Shown here: positions 25,205 to 34,186 of the stretch, in pieces
Numbering within the stretch: the stretch's first letter is position 1
How the letters are laid out: the number at the start of each line of letters is the position of its first letter
Source: Butyrivibrio sp.
Lineage (GTDB): Bacteria > Bacillota > Clostridia > Lachnospirales > Lachnospiraceae
Length of the DNA: 64,000 nt
Direction of reading: 5' to 3'
Assembly: GCA_015056495.1 (NCBI GenBank)
Contig: SVGC01000012.1
Coordinates: forward strand, 1-64,000
Position numbers and translations under genes: made by a program
The notes under the pieces: generated by a model
What the model was told of the DNA's origin: nothing
The model's input: the letters and a program-made list of their open reading frames with translations, nothing else
Database searches by the model: none

Positions 25205-26176
25205 ATGAATGACGCAGATAAGAAGCTGAAATTTAATGAGCCGTGGATATTGCAGAGAGCGGATCCATATGTGGTTAAGGCAGACGATGGCTGGTATTAC
25301 TTTACAGCTTCAGTTCCTGCATACGATAGAATAGTGCTCAGAAGAGCCAAGAGTCTTTATGAGCTTGCTACAGCTGAGGAACACACAATATGGACCAAGC
25401 ATGATGTAGGCGAAATGGGTAATCATATCTGGGCTCCTGAGATGCATTTTGTTCAGGGAAAATGGTACATATACTTTGGTGCCGGCTCTGCTGAGGACAA
25501 ATGGGCAGAAAGACCTTACATACTTGAGTGTCAGGGAATGGACCCAATCAATGATGAATGGATCGAGCTTGGAAAGCCTGTAAGAGCAAAAGATGATGAG
25601 TTCTCATTTGAAGCTTTTTCATTGGATGCTACTGTATTTGAAAATAAGGGCAAGTGGTACTACGTATGGGCTGAAAAGGTTGGAGTAGGAAAGCAGATCT
25701 CCAATCTGTACATTGCAGAGATGTCCAGTCCTCATGAGCTGAAGACTGTTCAGGTATTGCTCACAACACCTGATTATGATTGGGAACGTATTGGATTCTG
25801 GGTCGATGAGGGACCAGCTGTGATCAAGCGAAATGGAAAGATTTTCCTGACTTTTTCATCAAGTGCCACAGGACCGGAGTATTGCATGGGTATGCTGGTA
25901 GCTGATGAAAATAGTGATCTTTTGGATCCAAAGTCCTGGGATAAGAGCAGATATCCTGTTCTGGAGTCTGATCCTGATAAAAAAATCTTTGGACCAGGAC
26001 ATAATTCATTTACACAGGATCTCGAAGGAAATGATATTCTCGTATTCCATGCAAGAACAGAATCTGAGATAGTTGGAGATCCATTATACAATCCTAATAG
26101 ACATGCTATGCTCATGCCAATCAAATGGGATGAAAAAGGATATCCGGTATTTTCATTTGATAACGTATATGAATAA
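25205..26176 (+). CDS. GH43-family glycoside hydrolase, cytoplasmic
   Basis: This is a single-domain five-bladed beta-propeller of 323 residues with no signal peptide, so it acts in the cytoplasm. The three GH43 acids are visible: the base Asp in RADPYVV (D20), the modulating Asp in FSLDATVF (D141) and the acid Glu in WVDEGPAV (E202). The family removes arabinose or xylose from oligosaccharides. Given the downstream GH51 and surface arabinanase, arabino-oligosaccharides are the likely substrate. It is the first gene after a strong promoter. A weak terminator or attenuator (26193-26228) separates it from the GH51 gene. Confidence 0.9.
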   Translation: MNDADKKLKFNEPWILQRADPYVVKADDGWYYFTASVPAYDRIVLRRAKSLYELATAEEHTIWTKHDVGEMGNHIWAPEMHFVQGKWYIYFGAGSAEDKWAERPYILECQGMDPINDEWIELGKPVRAKDDEFSFEAFSLDATVFENKGKWYYVWAEKVGVGKQISNLYIAEMSSPHELKTVQVLLTTPDYDWERIGFWVDEGPAVIKRNGKIFLTFSSSATGPEYCMGMLVADENSDLLDPKSWDKSRYPVLESDPDKKIFGPGHNSFTQDLEGNDILVFHARTESEIVGDPLYNPNRHAMLMPIKWDEKGYPVFSFDNVYE

Positions 26177-26192
26177 TAAATGAATATATAGA

Positions 26193-26228
26193 GGGTGCGC
26201 TAGCGGTAGGCTCAGTGGCACCTTCTTT
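26193..26228 (+). terminator. weak terminator or attenuator between GH43 and GH51
   Basis: GGTGC (26194-26198) pairs with GCACC (26218-26222), followed by TTCTTTT. The stem is short and imperfect, so partial read-through into GH51 is likely. Confidence 0.45.
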
Positions 26229-26264
26229 TGAATTATAAAAAGAAAAAACATCATGGAGAAGATT

Positions 26265-29200
26265 ATGAAAACAAATTCACTTATATTGCATTTCCCTTTT
26301 GATGATCCTAAACAGCCGCTAAGAAATCTTGGTGACAATAACAACAGTTATGCAAAACTCTGTGGAAAGACAGAGCCTTTCATCGAAGAAAGATGTGGAA
26401 GAGTCGGAATTACTTTTGCAGGTGGAGAACATGGCTCGTCTTATATTGAACTGCCACAGGATATTCTTGCCAGCGCCAGTGATGATGATGGACTTACTAT
26501 AACTGCATGGATATACCTGGACAAGGGTAACAGTATATGGGAAAGAATTGTGGATTTTGGCCATGGTGAAACAGGTCCATACATGTTCCTGACAAGAATG
26601 CTTCATGGAGAGTGCATGGATGGAAGTCCTCTGGGAGCTGATTCCAAATCCATCGTACCTGAAAATGAGTGGATACATGTGGCATTTACTGTTTTAGGTA
26701 CCAAAGGCGGAACCCTTGGAAGTGCAGGACCTAGAATATATTTAAATGGTGAGCTTGTAGGTGATGGACTGATCTCTCAGACATCAAGTGGAGCGTACCT
26801 CACCCTCAGAAAGTGGTTTGAAAAGCTTCAAGAGACTGGCATGTATGACAAAAATTATATCGGTCATTCACAGTATGCCGCTGATGGTGATTTTGCAGGT
26901 ACTATATCTGATTTTAAAATGTATAACACAGTTTTAACTGATGAAGAGATCATTGACCAGATGTGTGAGAGCCTGTCAGATGACGATATCCTCAAACTGG
27001 CTGCAGATAAGTTTTTAAAAGCTCCTTACATAATAATAACAAAAGATATTGAACTTGAAAAATCCTTGATGCAGGGCAAGGTTACTGTAAACTGGAGCAG
27101 TAGTGATAAGGATGCCATTGATGATGCAGGCGTATTGACTATTGATAAGAACGCAGATAAGGGTAAAAAAGTTACTCTTTCAGCAACTCTTAGCTGTGGG
27201 GATAAAACTGTAGTAAAGAATTTTGATATATCTGTAGTTCCTTCAGCTATTGCCCCTTATGAACTGAAGATCAATGCTGATAATAAGGTCCTTGATATCA
27301 GTAATACACTATATGGTCTGTTTTTTGAGGATATTAATCATTCTGCAGATGGCGGAATCTATGCGGAAATGATCCAGAACAGATCTTTTGAAGAGTTTGA
27401 GTACGAGATATATGATCACAGAAGCGGTGAGAATGGTACAAGTGCAGGTAGAAAGCATGATCCGCTTAAGTATTGGTTTGGAACATTAGACAAGGTAAGT
27501 GTTAAAAATGAAAATGGATTAAGAGATTTCTTTAATCTGACAGATAAAGATGCCAATGCTTACTATATCGAAGCTCAGGATGGCTGTGTACTAAGAAACA
27601 GAGGCTTTTGCGATAACAGAATGGAATGTGCAATGCCGTTAAAAAAAGGCGAAAAGTATGATTTTTCCATTTGGGCAAAAAGTAATGGTAAGGCAGTAGC
27701 TGCAGAGGAATCTAAGGCTCCTAAGATATTGGTCGATCTCCATAGTTCAGATGGAAGACCTATCAGTACAACAGGCAAGATAGAAGTAAGTAATGATGGT
27801 ACTTGGAAAAAGTACGAGTTAAAAGGAATAGAGGCTATTGAAGAAGGAACAGGGTACATTGAGTTAAAGTTTGAGGGAACAATAGCAGTTGATATGGTTT
27901 CTCTTTTCCCTGAAAATGTGTGGGGCGTGGATATACAGAATTCTAATCCAAAGGCTCACAACAACTATATATGTAATTCTAACTACAGACTCAGGGCTGA
28001 TCTGGTCAAGACTCTTGTAGATATGAAGCCAAAGTTCCTCAGATTTCCTGGAGGATGCATTTCAGAAGGATCCTACATCTGGGATAACGTGTATGACTGG
28101 AAAGACAGCGTTGGTCCTGTGGAAATCCGTAAAGAAAATTACAATGTCTGGGGATATACAATGACTCTTGGACTGGGGTATATGGAGTATTTCCAGCTTG
28201 CAGAAGATCTGGGAGCAGAGCCACTTCCTGTTATGGCTTGTGGTGTTCTCTGTCAGGCAAGGTCGGATTACGCCAACCCTGCAGGTGGCGCCCTGAGAGA
28301 TAAGTATATTTCTAATTTTATCGATCTTATAGATTTTGCTATAGGCACAGATTTTAGTAATAAATGGGCTGCCATTAGAAGAGATATGGGACATCCGGAA
28401 CCTTTTGGACTACATCTTCTTGGTGTGGGAAATGAAAACTGGGGACCAGAGTTCTATGCCAATTTTGAATTGTTTGAAAAAGCGATTACAGATCATATGA
28501 ACAAGAATTATCCGGGCTATGATCTGACAATAGTATCTACTGCAGGCGCTCAGGCTGATGATGGTGCTTATCAGGATGGCTGGAGATATCTGGCTGGTTT
28601 TGAGACTGACAGTGCAAAAGTTGCATTTACTGATGGAATCACAAGTACAGAGCTTACAGAGCAGCAGTGGTACAAGTTTAAGCCAGATTACCTTGATACA
28701 ATAGTGGATGAACACTATTACAGAGATAACAATTATCTGCTTGAAAATGTCGACAGATATACATATTACAATAGAACTTTCAACGGAAAGTGGGCAGACG
28801 AGGCTCACATGCCAAAGGTATTTGTTGGAGAGTATGCATCTAATGAGAAGAATACTCTTGCAGGTGCCATTGCTGAAGCTGCAACAATGATTGGATTTGA
28901 GAAGAACAGTGATGTTGTAAGGCTTGCTTCTACAGCTCCTTTATTTAACCAGCCTGCAGAGGATGGAACTTACAGATGGACCCCTGACTGCATATGGTTT
29001 GATCAGGAAAAAGTATGGTTAACTCCTACCTACCATATTCAGAAGCTATTTGCCTGCAATATTGGAACTGAGCTTGTTGATACAGATTATTATAAATATG
29101 TGGATGGAAATCTTGAAAAGCAGCGTGTTCATGGTGGAATACTGATAGAGGCAACTGGTGATGTGGATATTATTAGTGTAAAAGTGATATCTGCTGTGGA

Positions 29201-30059
29201 TAATGCTTGTCTCTATGAGCATAATTTCAAGGATGGACTTGGAAATTTTGTGGCAAAGCCAGCAAATACAGGCGTTTGCAATATAACCTCTCAATGCCTT
29301 GAAATTAGAAGCGCGCAGGATTTTTGCCTCTACAATGTGAGCGGTGACTTCGAAAATGCAATTATCAAGCTTAAGGTCAGACGTATATCTAATGAAAGCG
29401 TCGTTAAAGCCGGACTTGGACTTAGGATTGAAAATGGCGTTTTTGCAAAAGAGACCATGGATGTCCATGAATATTGCATTGGAGATGTTAAGAACGGTTG
29501 CGGACTTAAAGTATATAAAAACGGCGTAGAAGGTTATGTACTTGGGGATTATTCAAGCAGCGTATATGCAAGTAATCTGAGACGAGCATATAAGGGCGAG
29601 GTTCCTGTAGGAGAAGAGCTGACCCTTACACTAGGTCTTGGCGGAGCTAATGGCGATACGCTAAACTGTTACTATGAAGCTGAAGGAAAAGAAGGAGTTC
29701 GTTTTGCTGAACTTACTACAAGACTTGATAGCTATGACAAAGAGCTTTTTTCCTCAGTAACAAAGGATGATAAATATATCTATATCAAACTGGTAAATGC
29801 AGGAAGAGATGAAAAGAAGGTCAAGGTCACTCTTGATGAAAATGGCGGACAAGTGTCCAACATGCGCAAGGCAGTTAAGAGTGTGCTTTCTGGCGATATC
29901 GATCTTGCACAGATGCCAAATATCAATACAAGAGAGAATAGCCCTATTGAGGTTATGAGTACGGATATTATGATAGGTTCTCAGTTTGAAATAGATATGC
30001 CGCCTGTATCAGTTATTGTTGTGAGAACAGAGGTATCAAAAACAGAGAAGGAGATATAA
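26265..30059 (+). CDS. GH51 alpha-L-arabinofuranosidase with N-terminal LamG and Ig-like domains
   Basis: The 1,264-residue protein has three parts. Residues about 1-235 are a concanavalin/LamG-type sandwich (LTITAWIYLDKGNSIWERI, EWIHVAFTVLG, RIYLNGELVG). About 245-325 is an Ig-like domain (VNWSSSDKDAIDDAGVLTI). From about 328 comes GH51: LFFEDINHSADGGIYAEM, KFLRFPGGCISEGSYIWD, acid/base E724 in GNENWG and nucleophile E856 in VGEYASNE, then the C-terminal sandwich. It should release terminal arabinofuranose with retention. There is no signal peptide, so it is intracellular despite the LamG module. I prefer the ATG at 26265 with GGAGA upstream over the one at 26253. The surface GH43 follows after 4 bp. 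Confidence 0.93.
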   Translation: MKTNSLILHFPFDDPKQPLRNLGDNNNSYAKLCGKTEPFIEERCGRVGITFAGGEHGSSYIELPQDILASASDDDGLTITAWIYLDKGNSIWERIVDFGHGETGPYMFLTRMLHGECMDGSPLGADSKSIVPENEWIHVAFTVLGTKGGTLGSAGPRIYLNGELVGDGLISQTSSGAYLTLRKWFEKLQETGMYDKNYIGHSQYAADGDFAGTISDFKMYNTVLTDEEIIDQMCESLSDDDILKLAADKFLKAPYIIITKDIELEKSLMQGKVTVNWSSSDKDAIDDAGVLTIDKNADKGKKVTLSATLSCGDKTVVKNFDISVVPSAIAPYELKINADNKVLDISNTLYGLFFEDINHSADGGIYAEMIQNRSFEEFEYEIYDHRSGENGTSAGRKHDPLKYWFGTLDKVSVKNENGLRDFFNLTDKDANAYYIEAQDGCVLRNRGFCDNRMECAMPLKKGEKYDFSIWAKSNGKAVAAEESKAPKILVDLHSSDGRPISTTGKIEVSNDGTWKKYELKGIEAIEEGTGYIELKFEGTIAVDMVSLFPENVWGVDIQNSNPKAHNNYICNSNYRLRADLVKTLVDMKPKFLRFPGGCISEGSYIWDNVYDWKDSVGPVEIRKENYNVWGYTMTLGLGYMEYFQLAEDLGAEPLPVMACGVLCQARSDYANPAGGALRDKYISNFIDLIDFAIGTDFSNKWAAIRRDMGHPEPFGLHLLGVGNENWGPEFYANFELFEKAITDHMNKNYPGYDLTIVSTAGAQADDGAYQDGWRYLAGFETDSAKVAFTDGITSTELTEQQWYKFKPDYLDTIVDEHYYRDNNYLLENVDRYTYYNRTFNGKWADEAHMPKVFVGEYASNEKNTLAGAIAEAATMIGFEKNSDVVRLASTAPLFNQPAEDGTYRWTPDCIWFDQEKVWLTPTYHIQKLFACNIGTELVDTDYYKYVDGNLEKQRVHGGILIEATGDVDIISVKVISAVDNACLYEHNFKDGLGNFVAKPANTGVCNITSQCLEIRSAQDFCLYNVSGDFENAIIKLKVRRISNESVVKAGLGLRIENGVFAKETMDVHEYCIGDVKNGCGLKVYKNGVEGYVLGDYSSSVYASNLRRAYKGEVPVGEELTLTLGLGGANGDTLNCYYEAEGKEGVRFAELTTRLDSYDKELFSSVTKDDKYIYIKLVNAGRDEKKVKVTLDENGGQVSNMRKAVKSVLSGDIDLAQMPNINTRENSPIEVMSTDIMIGSQFEIDMPPVSVIVVRTEVSKTEKEI

Positions 30060-30063
30060 GACA

Positions 30064-31632
30064 ATGGGAAAGAAAAAGATTGCCGCAATTGCTTTGGGGG
30101 CAATTGCTATTGCATCAATTGGAGGGACATTAGTTTACACAAATATGGATAAAATATTTCCGGAAGAAGTACCAACTGATTTTACTGTAAGTTATGATGG
30201 AATAGAAACAGGTAGTATCAAAGCATTTGCATCTGTTCATGATCCATCGATCATCAAAGATAACGGATTATTCTATATATTTGGAACTCACATGACAGCA
30301 GCTTACTCTGAAGACTTGAGGAAATGGACATATGCAGGTAATGGATATGTTGCATCTAACCAGGTATATGGAGACCTGTATCAGGATGAAGACGTTTTTG
30401 CCTATACAGGAAAAGGAGACAGCATCGTGCCAACAGATGATGGCGGCTGTCATCTATGGGCACCAGATGTTATTTATAACGAAGCAATGGGCAAATATGT
30501 AATGTACTATTGCACTTCAAGTACATGGAATGCATCAACCCTTGAATATGCAGTGTGTGACACTATTGATGGTACATATGAGTTCGCAGGCAATCTGATT
30601 TATTCAGGCTTAACGCCTGACACGCTGGAATATACAGATGTACTGGATTATGTTTCAGAGGATTATGCCAATGAGCATTATATCAAGGCTACAGGCGAGT
30701 ACAATTATGATGAATACCCTAACGCCCTTGATCCGACTATTTTCTATGATAAAGACGGAAAAATGTGGATGGTATATGGTTCCTGGTCTGGAGGTATATT
30801 CCTTCTTGAAATTGATGAGACGACAGGACAAGTAATACATCCGGAGGCAGATCCAGATAACAACGTTGATGCATATTTTGGCAAAAAGCTTCTCGGAGGT
30901 GGACATAAATCAATAGAAGGACCATATATTATCTATGATCCTGACAGCGATTATTATTACCTGTTTGTATCCTATGGAACACTTACAAGTCAGGGTGGAT
31001 ATCAGATCAGAGTATTCAGATCAGAGACTGTAGATGGTGATTATGTTGATATGAATGGCCAGACACCTTTCAGCACCAGCGGAAATCATGCTTATTTTGG
31101 ACTTAAACTATCCGGAAACTATAGACTGCCATCTCTGACTCAGGCATATATGGCTACAGGTCACAACTCTGCAATGATAGATGAGGATACAGGCAAAAAG
31201 TACATTGCTTATCATACAAGATTTGAAAATAATGGCGAAAATCATCAGCCTAGAGTAAAGCAGTACTTCCTAAATGAAGAAGGATGGCCTTGCATGCTCC
31301 CTTATGCCACAAGCGGTGAGACAATAACGGATGATATCAGTACTTCAGATGTCGTAGGAGAGTATTACGTTGTAAATCAGGGAACAGCAATAGATAATGA
31401 AATTGCAGAACCAATCAAGCTTGTATTGACAAAACGTGGTAAAGTATATGGTGAAGGTATCGAAGGTACCTGGACTCTTACTGAAGGATCTTATTATATG
31501 ACGATAACATATGGAGATGTTACCTATAGTGGAATCTTCTGCAGACAGGAAGATGAGGCAGGAACTTCCGTGATGACATTTTCAGCAGTAGGAGCCAATA
31601 CCAGCGTTTGGGGAGTAAAATACGAGGATTAA
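30064..31632 (+). CDS. membrane-anchored GH43 endo-arabinanase
   Basis: The 522-residue protein has an N-terminal hydrophobic anchor (residues 6-26, AAIALGAIAIASIGGTLVY) and then a GH43 propeller. Acids seen are D60 in SVHDPSII, D223 in ALDPTIFY and E285 in SIEGPYI. GGHKSIEGPYI and TGHNSAMIDEDTGK are typical of endo-1,5-arabinanases such as Bacillus Abn2. A C-terminal beta-barrel (from about 430, VVGEYYVVNQG to VWGVKYED) matches the extra domain of that group. It would cut arabinan at the cell surface and feed the cytoplasmic GH51 and GH43. It is 4 bp after GH51 and 3 bp before a small membrane gene, all in one operon. Confidence 0.9.
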   Translation: MGKKKIAAIALGAIAIASIGGTLVYTNMDKIFPEEVPTDFTVSYDGIETGSIKAFASVHDPSIIKDNGLFYIFGTHMTAAYSEDLRKWTYAGNGYVASNQVYGDLYQDEDVFAYTGKGDSIVPTDDGGCHLWAPDVIYNEAMGKYVMYYCTSSTWNASTLEYAVCDTIDGTYEFAGNLIYSGLTPDTLEYTDVLDYVSEDYANEHYIKATGEYNYDEYPNALDPTIFYDKDGKMWMVYGSWSGGIFLLEIDETTGQVIHPEADPDNNVDAYFGKKLLGGGHKSIEGPYIIYDPDSDYYYLFVSYGTLTSQGGYQIRVFRSETVDGDYVDMNGQTPFSTSGNHAYFGLKLSGNYRLPSLTQAYMATGHNSAMIDEDTGKKYIAYHTRFENNGENHQPRVKQYFLNEEGWPCMLPYATSGETITDDISTSDVVGEYYVVNQGTAIDNEIAEPIKLVLTKRGKVYGEGIEGTWTLTEGSYYMTITYGDVTYSGIFCRQEDEAGTSVMTFSAVGANTSVWGVKYED

Positions 31633-31635
31633 GTA

Positions 31636-31866
31636 ATGGATAAACAAAAAAGATTTCATGCAACGGACATAGTTAAGAATCTGTTACAGTGGATAGTTGT
31701 TTCACTGCTGAGTTTTGTATATTGGGCAGCTCTGTTACTGGTATTTTCTCTTATATTGTTAAACGTCTGGCATGTAACTTTTGAAACTATAATGCATATT
31801 TCAGTTGTGTTGGCAACGATAACAGCAGTTATTTATGGTGCTGTACTGGTAAAAAGAAATCTATGA
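31636..31866 (+). CDS. small two-helix membrane protein
   Basis: The 76-residue protein has two hydrophobic segments (WIVVSLLSFVYWAALLLVFSLILL and IMHISVVLATITAVIYGAVLV) and charged ends. No family is recognised. It lies between the surface arabinanase (3 bp) and the LysR gene (4-bp overlap), so it is part of the same transcript. No transport signature is present. Confidence 0.75.
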   Translation: MDKQKRFHATDIVKNLLQWIVVSLLSFVYWAALLLVFSLILLNVWHVTFETIMHISVVLATITAVIYGAVLVKRNL

Positions 31867-32750
31867 TATCAAATTTAGAGTATTATAAGACATTCTATTA
31901 TGTAGTAAAGACAGGCAGTATTACAGGTGCTGCGAACATATTAAGTGTTTCGCAGCCCGCTGTCAGTCAGGCCATACATCAGCTTGAGAGCAGTATCGGA
32001 GTAACTCTTTTTAATCGTTCATCCCGTGGTATCAAGCTTACGCAGGAAGGTGAGCTGCTGTATAGGTATGTATCAAGCGGATATGAGACAATAGAGCTTG
32101 GACAGCAGCGTCTTGAACAGATGCTGCATCTTGATGCCGGAGAAGTCAGGATAGGCGCCAGTGATATGACACTTCGATTTTTCCTGTTGCCATATCTTGA
32201 GAGGTTCCATGAGAAGTATCCTAATATCAAGGTAACAGTTACTAATGGTCCTACTCCTGAGACCATGAGATCTCTGATTGATGGAAAAATAGATTTCGGT
32301 GTTGTATCAACGCCTTTTGAAAAAAATCCCGGAATCGATGAGATACCTGTGCGAGAGATCCAGGATACATTTATTGCCGGAAGACGATTTACTCAGTACA
32401 AGAATAGAATGCTTGGTTTTGAAGAGCTTGAGCACCTCCCGCTTATTTTTCTGGAGGGTCAGACCAGTACCAGTAGTTACATGAGGGACTTTTTATTAAG
32501 AAACAATGTAGAGATACATCCGGAATTTGAGCTTGCCACAAGTGACATGATAGTGCAGTTTGCTCTTAGAAACCTGGGAGTAGGCTGTGTGGTAAGGGAT
32601 TTTGCCAGTGAATATCTGGAAAGTGGCATCCTGTTTGAGCTTAGATTTAATAAGATCATACCTCATAGGAATTTCTGCGTTATAAAAGATAATACTCACG
32701 CTATGAGCATAGCTGCTACAAAACTTATTGAACTTATAGCAGATGATTAG
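31863..32750 (+). CDS. LysR-family transcriptional regulator
   Basis: Residues 1-60 are the winged helix-turn-helix: FYYVVKTGSITGAANILSVSQPAVSQAI then LESSIGVTLFNRSSRGIKLT. Residues about 90-295 are the periplasmic-binding-like sensor domain (VRIGASDMTLRFFLLPYLERFHEKYPNIKV). The 295-residue length is standard. The start ATG overlaps the stop of the small membrane gene, so it is at the end of the arabinan operon and may respond to a product of arabinan breakdown or to a general carbon signal. A terminator follows at 32778. Confidence 0.92.
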   Translation: MISNLEYYKTFYYVVKTGSITGAANILSVSQPAVSQAIHQLESSIGVTLFNRSSRGIKLTQEGELLYRYVSSGYETIELGQQRLEQMLHLDAGEVRIGASDMTLRFFLLPYLERFHEKYPNIKVTVTNGPTPETMRSLIDGKIDFGVVSTPFEKNPGIDEIPVREIQDTFIAGRRFTQYKNRMLGFEELEHLPLIFLEGQTSTSSYMRDFLLRNNVEIHPEFELATSDMIVQFALRNLGVGCVVRDFASEYLESGILFELRFNKIIPHRNFCVIKDNTHAMSIAATKLIELIADD

Positions 32751-32777
32751 TAAACAATAATGACAATCTTTATTAAA

Positions 32778-32816
32778 AATAGTAAAATCAATATGTTTGG
32801 TTTTACTATTTTTTTT
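32778..32816 (+). terminator. intrinsic terminator after the LysR gene
   Basis: AATAGTAAAA (32778-32787) pairs with TTTTACTATT (32801-32810), followed by six more T. It ends the arabinan operon 28 bp after the regulator gene. Confidence 0.85.
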
Positions 32817-32848
32817 GAACACTCAGCTAAGGGTAACAGGAAATTGTA

Positions 32849-34186
32849 ATGGATTTATTTGAGTATGCACGTAGTAACAATATGAAAAAGGAATCTCCGC
32901 TTGCCGCAAGGATGAGGCCTGTAACACTTGAAGAAGTGGTGGGACAGCAGCACATCATTGGAAAAGACAAGCTTCTTTATCGTGCCATCAAGGCTGATAA
33001 ACTCAGTTCGATCATCCTGTATGGACCTCCAGGAACAGGTAAGACTACCCTGGCAAAGGTTATAGCATGTACTACCAAAGCGGAATTTACACAGATAAAT
33101 GCAACTGTTGCAGGAAAAAAGGATATGGAAGAGGTTGTACAAAAGGCCAAGGAAAATCTTGGAATGTACAACAAAAAGACAATTCTTTTTATTGATGAGA
33201 TACATAGATTTAATAAGGGACAGCAGGATTATCTGCTTCCATTTGTAGAGGATGGTACAGTCATTCTCATTGGAGCTACCACTGAAAATCCATATTTTGA
33301 AGTAAACGGAGCTCTTTTATCAAGATCAGTTATTTTTGAATTAAAACCTCTTTCTGCTGATGATATCAAGCTCCTTATAGATAGAGCGGTTAATGATGAG
33401 CAGAAGGGTATGGGCTCATATAAAGTCAAGATTGATGATGAGGCCAAGGACTTTTTGGCAGATATGGCAGATGGTGATGCAAGGCATGCCCTTACTGCTA
33501 TAGAGCTAGGTGTTCTTACTACACAGCGTAGTGAGGACGGTTTTATTCATATCACCAGAGAAGTGGCTATGGAATGTATTCAGAAAAAGGTAGCCCGATA
33601 TGATAAAGATGGTGATAACCATTACGATACTATTTCAGCATTTATAAAGAGTATGAGAGGCTCTGATCCTGATGCTGCAGTTTATTATCTTGCAAGAATG
33701 CTTCAGGCAGGTGAAGATCCTAAATTTATTGCTCGTAGAATGATGGTATGCGCATCAGAAGATGTAGGTAATGCTGATCCGCAGGCGCTTCAGGTGGCTG
33801 TATCAGCATCTCTTGCAGCTGAGAGATTGGGACTGCCGGAGGCCAGGATTACTCTTGCACAGGCAGCAATATATATTGCTACAGCTCCAAAGAGCAATGC
33901 GTCAATATGCGCTATAGATGATGCCCTATCTGAGGTCAGATCATCCGGAAATCTGTCAATTCCGCCTCATTTACAGGATGCTCATTATAAATCAGCAGGT
34001 AAACTTGGGCACGGAATAGGCTATAAATATGCTCATGATTATCCTGATAATTATGTCGAGCAGCAGTATTTACCTTATGAGCTTAATGGAAAAGAGTTCT
34101 ACAATCCTTCCGGAAATGGCTACGAGGTAAAGATTCATGACCATATGAAGGCACTTAAAAATAGAAATAAAAAGAGCGGGGACTAA
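32849..34186 (+). CDS. rarA: replication-associated recombination protein A (MgsA/RarA)
   Basis: RarA is an AAA+ ATPase that acts at stalled or gapped replication forks and single-strand DNA ends. The 445-residue protein begins SPLAARMRPVTLEEVVGQQHI, the clamp-loader-like lead. Walker A is YGPPGTGKTTLA, Walker B is TILFIDEIHRFN, and sensor 1 is GATTENPYF. The C-terminal tetramerisation part shows DPDAAVYYLARMLQAGEDP and ASEDVGNADPQAL, both RarA signatures. Its stop is directly followed by the ATG of the DUF5722 gene. Confidence 0.95.
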   Translation: MDLFEYARSNNMKKESPLAARMRPVTLEEVVGQQHIIGKDKLLYRAIKADKLSSIILYGPPGTGKTTLAKVIACTTKAEFTQINATVAGKKDMEEVVQKAKENLGMYNKKTILFIDEIHRFNKGQQDYLLPFVEDGTVILIGATTENPYFEVNGALLSRSVIFELKPLSADDIKLLIDRAVNDEQKGMGSYKVKIDDEAKDFLADMADGDARHALTAIELGVLTTQRSEDGFIHITREVAMECIQKKVARYDKDGDNHYDTISAFIKSMRGSDPDAAVYYLARMLQAGEDPKFIARRMMVCASEDVGNADPQALQVAVSASLAAERLGLPEARITLAQAAIYIATAPKSNASICAIDDALSEVRSSGNLSIPPHLQDAHYKSAGKLGHGIGYKYAHDYPDNYVEQQYLPYELNGKEFYNPSGNGYEVKIHDHMKALKNRNKKSGD

